Assembly (NCBI GenBank): GCA_037446075.1
Contig: JBBIJH010000067.1
Span: forward strand, 1 to 12,819
DNA from: JBBIJH01 sp037446075
GTDB taxonomy: Bacteria; Bacteroidota; Ignavibacteria; UBA10030; JAHEZR01
Length of the DNA stretch: 12,819 bases
Reading direction: 5' to 3'
Shown here: positions 7,137-12,819 of the stretch, piece after piece
How positions within the stretch are numbered: the stretch's first letter is position 1
How the letters are laid out: each line of letters begins with the position of its first letter
The notes under the pieces: generated by a model
Seen by the model: only the letters and a program-made list of their open reading frames with translations
Told to the model about the DNA's origin: nothing
Database searches by the model: none
Program-made: the position numbers and the translations under genes

Positions 7137-7841
7137 TCAGGACTGAAGAATCCTACTCACAACAGCGATAGCCGCCGTCTCAGAGCGCAGTCTACGTGGG
7201 CCGAGCGAGACGGGCTGAAATCCACAGTTTATCGCGCTTTCGACTTCTTCGTCAGTAAATCCCCCTTCTGGTCCAATGAGAACCCCGATTTTTTTCCCCG
7301 CCTCAAAGCTGGTGTATCCTGCAAGACTGGAAGCCGCTTGCTCATGCGGAATAAATTTTTCATCACAATCTTCGAGATGCACCAAAACCTCCGCGAAGCC
7401 CTGGACCTCTCCGATCGTCGGCAAGAAGGAGCGTCCAGACTGCTTCATCGCTGCTAAGGCGATCTTTTGAAGTCGCTCCAGATGAATCCTTGAAGCGATG
7501 CTTCGCCCGGTTTTCATAGGAATAAACTCCCGCGCACCTAATTCTGTGCACTTCTCCACGAGAAAGTCCAGCCGAGAAGGATTCTTCAGAAGCGCGATTG
7601 CCAGCCTCACTTCGATGCGGGGTTCCTTCCATCGATCGAAAGTCTCTTGGATTTCGCCTTCCGCGGTCGACCGGGAAATCAAGTTCAGGGTGACTCTGTA
7701 CGCACGGCCCTTTCCATCCACGACATAAATCTCATCTCCCACTTTCTTCCGAAGAACCTTCGCCAGGTGGTGGTGTTCTTCACCTTCAAGTGTAACTCGT
7801 CGGCCTCTGATCTTCCCAGGCGGAGCGTAGAAATAGTCCAT
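7137..7841 (-). CDS. rsmE: 16S rRNA (uracil-1498-N3) methyltransferase
   Basis: RsmE methylates U1498 of 16S rRNA using S-adenosylmethionine. The product of 234 residues is close to the usual length. The N-terminal PUA-like domain (about 1-70) carries EEHHHLAKVLRKKVGD (21-36). The SPOUT domain (about 75-234) has EKCTELG (96-102), AAMKQSGR (130-137), and the trefoil-knot cofactor motifs GVLIGPEGGF (186-195) and SLGPRRLRSETAA (212-224). All the family motifs I would look for are present. ATG 7841 is at the usual distance before the PUA domain, 14 bases after the stop of the Omp85 gene, so it is probably last in that operon; no strong Shine-Dalgarno is seen. It converges on the cyclodeaminase gene and no obvious terminator separates them. 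Confidence 0.96.
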   Translation of the reverse strand: MDYFYAPPGKIRGRRVTLEGEEHHHLAKVLRKKVGDEIYVVDGKGRAYRVTLNLISRSTAEGEIQETFDRWKEPRIEVRLAIALLKNPSRLDFLVEKCTELGAREFIPMKTGRSIASRIHLERLQKIALAAMKQSGRSFLPTIGEVQGFAEVLVHLEDCDEKFIPHEQAASSLAGYTSFEAGKKIGVLIGPEGGFTDEEVESAINCGFQPVSLGPRRLRSETAAIAVVSRILQS

Positions 7842-7855
7842 GATGCTTGAGTCAG

Positions 7856-9181
7856 TTAAAAGGAAGAAGAGATATCGAGAATGAATTGCCCGCGCCGTGT
7901 TTCATTCAATGCGTACTCCGCCCTCAGAACCGCACTGTAGGGAAGGAGAAAATTTAATCCGGCTCCATAACCTTTAACTTGATTCCGAAGGGTAAGGGCC
8001 TCATCTCTGTACCACACTTTGCCCACATCCCCGAAGATTGTCCCGTAAACGCCGAATCGCCAAAGCCCGAACTCTTTCACGGGTACCGCCTTCACTCTGA
8101 AGAAACGCGCAGGAAGAATCGGCACGCGGACTTCAGCGGTTACGCCGAACAGGTTCTCTCCCTCAAACACTTCGCTGAAGTGTCCACGAATCCGCTCCTC
8201 GTAACCAAAATAGACATGCCCGTAGTTCGGGACGGCCCCACCGCCGACAAAGCTCCCGAGCAGTCGAGCCGCCAGAATTATCCCGCCACCAGAAGGGATA
8301 AACTTCCGAACGTCAGCAGTAGCGCGATAGTAATCGACCGGACCTCCTCCGAATCCGTTCTTCCTGATCCACAGCCACAGGAACGTGCCACGGGATGGGT
8401 ACTCAGTCAGGTCTCGTGAGTCATGAATAAAGGCGAGCGTACCGCTGAGGAATGCATCTCGGCCCGACGGTGAAAGCGTTCGCCCAGCTTGGTTCTCGGA
8501 GACTGTGAGGACTTGATAGCCGAGGCTCAGAGAAACCGAACGGAAGAGGTCGAATCGCTTCCCGATTGTCCCGTCTAAACCGTAGTGGTTCTCATCGAAG
8601 TTTGGGCCTTCGTGCTGCGAGACGAGGCTCTTGTTGCGAATGCGAGAGTAGAAAAGTTTGATGTCGGAGAAGAGATTTGATTCCAGACTCAGAAGTGGGT
8701 TGCGGTATCGCAACGAGACGTAGGGATCGTACCCCAGAGCAAAAGCTCCGGAGATTTTCTCGTTTCGACCACGGAAATTATAATGAAGAAGCCCGAGGCC
8801 ATAATAGAACTTCTTCCAATCACGATCTTTTACCCCGATCACGAGAAATGGGAACACGTACCAACGCTCGTTCACATCCACATAAACCGTTGCCTGATCA
8901 TCTGTGACTTCGTAAGAGAACTCGACGCGGTTGAACAACCCAAGACTGTAAATCCGATTCCTGTCAAATTCTACCTCCTTCAGCCGCAATGTGTCTCCGG
9001 GCTTCAATGACATCTCCCGAAGAATGACGTAGTCCTTTGTTACGTTGTTGCCGCGAATGACGATCCGGTCAATCGTGACAGGTCGGGCAACTGAGCCGGG
9101 CACAGACAAAGAATCCTGGGCAAGAAGCGAGGCCAGGAGAAAAAAGAGAAAGGTCGCGTTATACAAGATTGCTCTGTACAC
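7856..9181 (-). CDS. Small Omp85 (BamA/TamA-type) outer-membrane protein with one POTRA domain
   Basis: Predicted outer-membrane barrel of 441 residues. Residues 1-22 are a hydrophobic signal peptide ending LLASLLAQ. One POTRA domain covers about 35-106 and contains GNNVTKDYVILRE. The barrel covers about 109-441, with RIRGHF (330-335) at the place of the conserved L6-loop [VI]RG motif and a C-terminal ...DISSSF, whose final Phe is the usual recognition signal for barrel assembly. I chose GTG 9181, which has GGAG 10 bases upstream and gives an ordinary signal peptide. A TTG at 9247 in the same frame would add 22 residues, placing the signal peptide unusually far in. With five POTRA domains missing relative to BamA it is not the main assembly factor; members of this type may export or insert particular partners or be porin-like, and the cargo is unknown. 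It follows the CoA-binding gene after 144 bases and precedes rsmE by 14. The POTRA is strikingly like the last one of the patatin protein. Confidence 0.9.
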   Translation of the reverse strand: MYRAILYNATFLFFLLASLLAQDSLSVPGSVARPVTIDRIVIRGNNVTKDYVILREMSLKPGDTLRLKEVEFDRNRIYSLGLFNRVEFSYEVTDDQATVYVDVNERWYVFPFLVIGVKDRDWKKFYYGLGLLHYNFRGRNEKISGAFALGYDPYVSLRYRNPLLSLESNLFSDIKLFYSRIRNKSLVSQHEGPNFDENHYGLDGTIGKRFDLFRSVSLSLGYQVLTVSENQAGRTLSPSGRDAFLSGTLAFIHDSRDLTEYPSRGTFLWLWIRKNGFGGGPVDYYRATADVRKFIPSGGGIILAARLLGSFVGGGAVPNYGHVYFGYEERIRGHFSEVFEGENLFGVTAEVRVPILPARFFRVKAVPVKEFGLWRFGVYGTIFGDVGKVWYRDEALTLRNQVKGYGAGLNFLLPYSAVLRAEYALNETRRGQFILDISSSF

Positions 9182-9187
9182 TTTGAC

Positions 9188-9216
9188 TGTTCTCCGAATC
9201 AGCGCCGAGGAGAACA
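9188..9216 (-). promoter_or_regulatory. Hairpin covering the Shine-Dalgarno of the small Omp85 gene
   Basis: On the minus strand, TGTTCTCC (9216-9209) and GGAGAACA (9195-9188) form a perfect 8-base-pair inverted repeat around a 13-base loop. The 3' arm contains GGAG, the only ribosome binding site seen before GTG 9181. A folded transcript would therefore hide it. It could equally be a DNA-binding site. If translation starts at TTG 9247, the repeat is inside the coding region. In the rest of 9217-9325 I see no convincing promoter or terminator. Confidence 0.35.
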
Positions 9217-9325
9217 AAAACAGCTCATCCAGCCCCGCCAGTGCCAAAGATGCCCTTTTCGCGAAACCCTTCCTTCGGAACGGAGCCAGCAGTCGGGAGC
9301 CACTGTCTCAACCGATCTGAATTCT

Positions 9326-9736
9326 CTATCGAAACAATCTTTGATGATCAACTCTGATGCAGCGATCCATGATAACGTTCAACCCTGCTCGCTCAGCTTG
9401 CTCTGCCGCCGCCTCGTTGATCACACCGACTTGCATCCAGATCGTCTTAGCCCGTACAAAAATCGCCTCCTGCACAATCGGTTCCAAGGCATCCGGCCTG
9501 CGGAAAATATCGACGATATCAATCTTTTCGAGGATGCTGGAGAGGTTGGGAACACACGGAATCCCAAGCACCTCTGTGTACTTGGGATTCACGGGAAACA
9601 CTTTATACTGTTGTTCGAGAAGATACGCTAGGATCGAGTTGCTATCACGCCAAGGTTTTACCGAGGCACCGACCACGGCAATTGTTCTTGCCTCTTTCAA
9701 GATTCTCCGGATCGTCAGATCGTCATGAATCGGCAT
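9326..9736 (-). CDS. CoA-binding Rossmann protein (YccU type)
   Basis: Protein of 136 residues made of a single CoA-binding domain, related to the nucleotide-binding part of succinyl-CoA synthetase alpha subunits and acyl-CoA synthetases. The glycine-containing turn TIAVVGAS (18-25), FPVNPK (47-52), IDIVDIFRRP (72-81) and WMQVGVINEAAAEQAERAG (100-118) are the typical blocks, and the ending VIMDRCIRVDH is also characteristic. Length is normal and no catalytic domain is attached; the physiological role of these stand-alone proteins is not established. ATG 9736 is used, 5 bases after the gcvPB stop; a TTG at 9757 would overlap that gene and add residues not typical of the family. The gene ends with TAG, followed by a TGA 15 bases later. 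Very tight spacing indicates co-transcription with gcvPB. Confidence 0.9.
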   Translation of the reverse strand: MPIHDDLTIRRILKEARTIAVVGASVKPWRDSNSILAYLLEQQYKVFPVNPKYTEVLGIPCVPNLSSILEKIDIVDIFRRPDALEPIVQEAIFVRAKTIWMQVGVINEAAAEQAERAGLNVIMDRCIRVDHQRLFR

Positions 9737-9741
9737 CGAGA

Positions 9742-11187
9742 TCAATCTCGGTAACAAACATTGATCTGCCGTGCGGCGAGTGCGTCGTCCAGTCGTTTTA
9801 CTGGGGTCAAATGAGGAGCCTTTAGCACCACCTCCGGATTCGTTCTTATTTCTTCATCAATCTTGATCAGGGCATCAGCGTAGGCGTCCAGTGTCTCCTT
9901 CGTCTCTGTCTCTGTCGGCTCAATCATGAGGGCCTCACGGACAATCAGAGGGAAATAAGTCGTCGGCGCATGAAAACCATAGTCGAGCAACCTCTTCGCG
10001 ATGTCCATCACCCGGATGCCCTGCCGACGCTGACGATCACCCGAGATCACAAACTCATGCATTGGAACCTCGTCGTAAGGCACTTCAAAGTAGTCTCGAA
10101 TGCGACTGAGCAAATAGTTCGCATTGATGATTGCGTTTTCACTGTTCTTTCGAAGTCCCTCTAGTCCATGGACGCAGATATACGTGTAGGCTCGCACATG
10201 CATCCCGAAGTTACCAAGAAATGTGTGAACTCGACCAATGGAATCAGGAAGGTCTTCCACGAGGAGATAATCATCTCCCCTTTTCTCTACCAAGGGGATA
10301 GGAAGGAAAGGCTTAAGCCGATCGCTGACGGCAACGGGACCTGAACCAGGTCCCCCGCCCCCGTGCGGTGTCGAGAAGGTCTTGTGCAGGTTAATATGCA
10401 CACAGTCAAACCCCATGTCGCCCGGCCGCGTGATTCCCAGGAGGGCGTTCAGGTTTGCTCCATCCATGTACATCAATGCCCCGATGTCGTGAATCCGTTT
10501 CTCGATCTTCAAGATATCTCTCTCAAAGATGCCGAGGGTGTTCGGGTTCGTTAACATGATGCCCGCAACCTCCTCATCCAAGTGTCGTTCGAGGTCCTCA
10601 AGATCGACCGTTCCTCGAGCGGATGACTTGACGTTCACCGCGGTATATCCGGCAAGGGTGACACTCGCCGGGTTGGTCCCATGAGCAGAGTCTGGAACAA
10701 TGATCTTTCTTCTTTGCCTTCCCTTTTTACGATGGTAGGCCCTCATCATGAGCAAGCCAGTCAGCTCGCCCTGCGACCCCGCCGCAGGTTGTAAACTCAC
10801 CGCTTTCATTCCAGTGATCTCTCGGAGAAACTCGCCGAGTTCATAGACGAGCTGCAAAGCCCCCTGGGTCGTCTTCTCCGGCTGATAAGGGTGGATCATG
10901 GAGAAACCGGGTAGGGCAGCCGCGACTTCATTGACCTTTGGATTATACTTCATCGTGCAAGACCCGAGGGGGTACATGCCCTTATCGACATGGTAGTTCG
11001 TCGAAGAGATTCGTACGAAATGACGCACGACCTCGCTCTCACTGACTTCGGGTAGCGCAGGAGGCCCTGGTCGCAGAAACTGATGTGGGATCAACTCTTC
11101 CGGCTTTTTTTCAGGAACGTCGAGTTTCGGGAGGGAGTATCCTCTTCGCCCCGGCTTGCTAATCTCAAAGATCAGTGGCTCAGGCAT
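9742..11187 (-). CDS. gcvPB: Glycine dehydrogenase (decarboxylating), subunit 2
   Basis: C-terminal half of the two-part P-protein of the glycine cleavage system. With GcvPA it decarboxylates glycine through pyridoxal phosphate and passes the aminomethyl group to lipoylated GcvH. The 481-residue protein has the family block MYPLGSCTMKYNPK (71-84), PAAGSQGELTGLL (134-146), DSAHGTNPASV (166-176), MDGANLNALLG (241-251) and the PLP-lysine region NLHKTFSTPHGGGGPG (266-281), with Lys269 as the Schiff-base residue. The C-terminal part, including ESxTE-like MIEPTETETKETLD, is complete, so no truncation is seen. ATG 11187 fits the family start; it is 22 bases after the rnc stop with only a weak ribosome binding site. 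The partner genes gcvPA, gcvH and gcvT are not in the window, so the system must be completed elsewhere. It sits in an operon-like run with fabF and rnc upstream and the CoA-binding gene downstream. Confidence 0.97.
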   Translation of the reverse strand: MPEPLIFEISKPGRRGYSLPKLDVPEKKPEELIPHQFLRPGPPALPEVSESEVVRHFVRISSTNYHVDKGMYPLGSCTMKYNPKVNEVAAALPGFSMIHPYQPEKTTQGALQLVYELGEFLREITGMKAVSLQPAAGSQGELTGLLMMRAYHRKKGRQRRKIIVPDSAHGTNPASVTLAGYTAVNVKSSARGTVDLEDLERHLDEEVAGIMLTNPNTLGIFERDILKIEKRIHDIGALMYMDGANLNALLGITRPGDMGFDCVHINLHKTFSTPHGGGGPGSGPVAVSDRLKPFLPIPLVEKRGDDYLLVEDLPDSIGRVHTFLGNFGMHVRAYTYICVHGLEGLRKNSENAIINANYLLSRIRDYFEVPYDEVPMHEFVISGDRQRRQGIRVMDIAKRLLDYGFHAPTTYFPLIVREALMIEPTETETKETLDAYADALIKIDEEIRTNPEVVLKAPHLTPVKRLDDALAARQINVCYRD

Positions 11188-11209
11188 CGCTTGGATGATC
11201 TTTCGTGGG

Positions 11210-12004
11210 TCACATGGAAGAATTCATGTTGAAACTCTCACTCCGGCTCAGCGCTTGCATCGCGGCCGCCTGTTCGGCTTCCTTTTTGCTCTTTCCCATT
11301 CCGACTCCTTGCCGCTCTTCTCCGACGACAACCTCCACAGTAAAAGTGCGGTCGTGATCGGGGCCTTCTTCCTTGATGATGGTATACCTAGGCACCCCCA
11401 ATCCGTGGGCCTGAGCATATTCAAGCAGGAGACTCTTGAAGTTCTGGTCCGCTGTGTCGAGCATGCCACTTCCGAGCGCACCCAAGACCTGTCTCTCTAC
11501 GAATCTCTTGGCTGCCTCGTAGCCGCTGTCGAGGTAGATCGCCGCGATGATCGCCTCGTACGCATCTGCGAGCATGGAATCACTCCCCCTTTCGAGGGAT
11601 TGTGCCGCGCTCGAGCTCATGAGCATGAACTGATCGATTTTTAGCTGGCGGGCATAGACGGCGAGCGCTTTGCGACTCACAAGACGAGACCGCAGCTTCG
11701 TCAGTTCACCCTCCTCAGCTTCTGGATAGTGATCGTAAAGGTACTCTGCGACGACGAGGTTGAGAACAGAGTCACCAAGAAACTCAAGCCGCTCGTTCGA
11801 TCTCAGATCTCCCAGGTCTTGATACTGGAGGTAGGAACGATGGAGAAGGGCCTCGATGAAAAGCTGAGGTTGCTGGATCCGTTGGCCGATGATTCTCTCG
11901 AACGGCTGGAGATCGATCTCGTGCTGCAGCTTTTCCTCATTCGATTTCGACCGACGACGGAATAATTTCTTGATCCCCCCCTCAATATACCGGAACAGCG
12001 ACAT
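11210..12004 (-). CDS. rnc: Ribonuclease III
   Basis: Double-strand-specific endoribonuclease that processes rRNA precursors and structured mRNAs as a dimer. The 264-residue protein has a basic N-terminal extension (about 1-32), then the catalytic domain (about 33-180) with the signature NERLEFLGDSVLN (70-82). The predicted metal ligands, by alignment to the E. coli enzyme, are Glu71, Glu74, Asp78, Asp147 and Glu150, all present (DAYEAIIAAIYLD, 147-159). The double-stranded-RNA binding domain follows (about 186-253) with the GKSKKEAEQAAAMQAL block (237-252). ATG 12004 has GTAGGA just upstream and is 9 bases after the fabF stop. The fabF-rnc order is widespread in bacteria. No key residue is missing. 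Confidence 0.97.
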   Translation of the reverse strand: MSLFRYIEGGIKKLFRRRSKSNEEKLQHEIDLQPFERIIGQRIQQPQLFIEALLHRSYLQYQDLGDLRSNERLEFLGDSVLNLVVAEYLYDHYPEAEEGELTKLRSRLVSRKALAVYARQLKIDQFMLMSSSAAQSLERGSDSMLADAYEAIIAAIYLDSGYEAAKRFVERQVLGALGSGMLDTADQNFKSLLLEYAQAHGLGVPRYTIIKEEGPDHDRTFTVEVVVGEERQGVGMGKSKKEAEQAAAMQALSRSESFNMNSSM

Positions 12005-12013
12005 CCATCCTAC

Positions 12014-12819
12014 TCAATTCTGTGAGAACTTCTTGAACAGGAGCGATGCATTATGCCCGCCAAACCCGAATGCGTTACTGATGGCCGCGTTTACCGTTTT
12101 CTTGATTGGTCTGTTCGGCACGTAATTGAGATCACACTCAGGATCAGGAAACTCATAGTTGATCGTCGGTGGGATCTCATCGTTTGCTACTGCGAGGATC
12201 GTGGCGATCGCTTCGATGGCACCGGCGGCCCCGAGAAGGTGGCCCGTCATTGACTTCGTGGAACTCACATGCAGTTCATAAGCGTGGTCACCGAAGACGG
12301 CCTTGATCGCCTCCGTTTCTGTTTTGTCATTGTAGGGAGTGGAGGTCCCGTGTGCATTGATGTAGTCGATGTCCTCGGGCCTCAGTCCCGCATCTTTAAT
12401 CGATAGTCTCATCGATCGAATGGCACCTTCACCGCCGGGGGCTGGTTGTGTAATGTGATACGCATCTGCAGTCAGGCCCATGCCCACAAGCTCGGCGTAA
12501 ATTCGAGCACCTCTTTTCAACGCATGATTTAATTCCTCTAAAACGATGATCGCTCCCCCCTCTCCCATCACGAATCCGTCACGGTCACGGTCAAAGGGCC
12601 GGCTGGCTTTTTCAGGCTCGTCGTTCCGCGTCGATAACGCTTTCATCGCATTGAAGCCGCCCACACCCATCGGACAAATCGGAGCCTCCGAACCACCCGT
12701 GACGGCGAGGTCGATGTCTCCTCTCTGGATGAGCATCATCGCATCCGAAATCGCATGGGCGGACGTTGCACATGCCGAGGTCGTCGCATAGTTTGGCCCC
12801 TTGAATTGATACCGCATCG
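12014..12819 (-). CDS. fabF: Beta-ketoacyl-ACP synthase II (N-terminal part outside window)
   Basis: Condenses malonyl-ACP with acyl-ACP in fatty-acid elongation in the cytoplasm. The gene enters from beyond base 12819. The 267 residues read from 12817 (an internal Met) contain the nucleophile block ATTSACATSAHA (Cys16 in this numbering), DRDRDGFVMGEGG (76-88), INAHGTSTPYND (His156), SSTKSMTGHLLGAAGA (Lys188, His193) and the C-terminal NAFGFGGHNASLLF (249-262). The Cys-His-His triad is therefore complete. The missing part is about the first third of the usual 410-residue protein. The methionine at 12817 is not the true start, because the family reads straight through at ...MRYQFKGPNYAT. FabF rather than FabB is chosen from the overall sequence and from the adjacent rnc; acpP would be expected just upstream, outside the window. 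Confidence 0.95.
   Translation of the reverse strand, partial: MRYQFKGPNYATTSACATSAHAISDAMMLIQRGDIDLAVTGGSEAPICPMGVGGFNAMKALSTRNDEPEKASRPFDRDRDGFVMGEGGAIIVLEELNHALKRGARIYAELVGMGLTADAYHITQPAPGGEGAIRSMRLSIKDAGLRPEDIDYINAHGTSTPYNDKTETEAIKAVFGDHAYELHVSSTKSMTGHLLGAAGAIEAIATILAVANDEIPPTINYEFPDPECDLNYVPNRPIKKTVNAAISNAFGFGGHNASLLFKKFSQN

Noticed and set aside
7979..8419. 146-codon open frame on the plus strand inside the small Omp85 gene
   Set aside because: Shadow of the barrel-coding strand; no start signal and no recognisable features.
9182..9247. TTG start adding 22 residues to the small Omp85 protein
   Set aside because: No ribosome binding site fits it, and it would push the signal peptide about 25 residues in; GTG 9181 has GGAG upstream. 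It is not fully excluded.
11156..11644. 162-codon open frame on the plus strand
   Set aside because: It is antisense to rnc, whose protein has all catalytic and RNA-binding motifs; the plus-strand product resembles nothing.
1..12819. Recoding of TAG throughout the genome, suggested by the amber codon in the cyclodeaminase gene
   Set aside because: The CoA-binding gene ends with TAG exactly where its family ends, and all other genes read normally without internal TAG.

Overview
The window is a stretch of chromosome from a diderm (Gram-negative) bacterium, most likely of the Bacteroidota/Ignavibacteriota/Chlorobiota (FCB) assemblage. The reasons are two Omp85-type outer-membrane proteins (one fused to a patatin), a large BatA-type VWA membrane protein, the fabF-rnc gene pair, and many genes without a clear Shine-Dalgarno sequence. 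This placement is an inference from gene content only. No tRNA, rRNA, CRISPR array, transposase or phage gene was seen, and base composition looks even throughout.

Layout. (1) 1-3142, minus strand: a BatA/VWA membrane protein followed 15 bases later by the ribosome-associated GTPase HflX, whose C-terminal end lies beyond base 1. (2) 3143-3298: a divergent intergenic region with a promoter-like -35/-10 pair on each strand, both with 17-base spacers. (3) 3299-7130, plus strand: a 908-residue patatin-POTRA-barrel protein (type Vd autotransporter architecture), an unrecognised 87-residue protein behind its own promoter-like sequence, and a cyclodeaminase/cyclohydrolase gene interrupted by one in-frame TAG. 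(4) 12819-7137, minus strand: a compact run fabF (cut by the window edge), rnc, gcvPB, a CoA-binding Rossmann protein, a one-POTRA Omp85 protein, and rsmE. Gaps within this run are 5-22 bases except for 144 bases before the Omp85 gene. It converges on the cyclodeaminase gene with only 6 bases between stop codons.

How the genes fit together. FabF (fatty-acid elongation), RNase III and RsmE (rRNA processing and modification), HflX (ribosome rescue/splitting) and GcvPB (glycine cleavage) are housekeeping functions. The outer-membrane part consists of the patatin fusion and the small Omp85 protein, whose last POTRA domains resemble each other closely. GcvPB and the cyclodeaminase both touch tetrahydrofolate one-carbon metabolism but sit on opposite strands, so any link is speculative.

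The most notable observation is the in-frame amber codon at 6915-6917, with an intact conserved continuation after it. Next are two potential RNA structures: one that could hide the Shine-Dalgarno sequence of the small Omp85 gene, and a pair of competing hairpins before the cyclodeaminase gene. I did not find a convincing new multi-gene system; most of the window is ordinary core genome.
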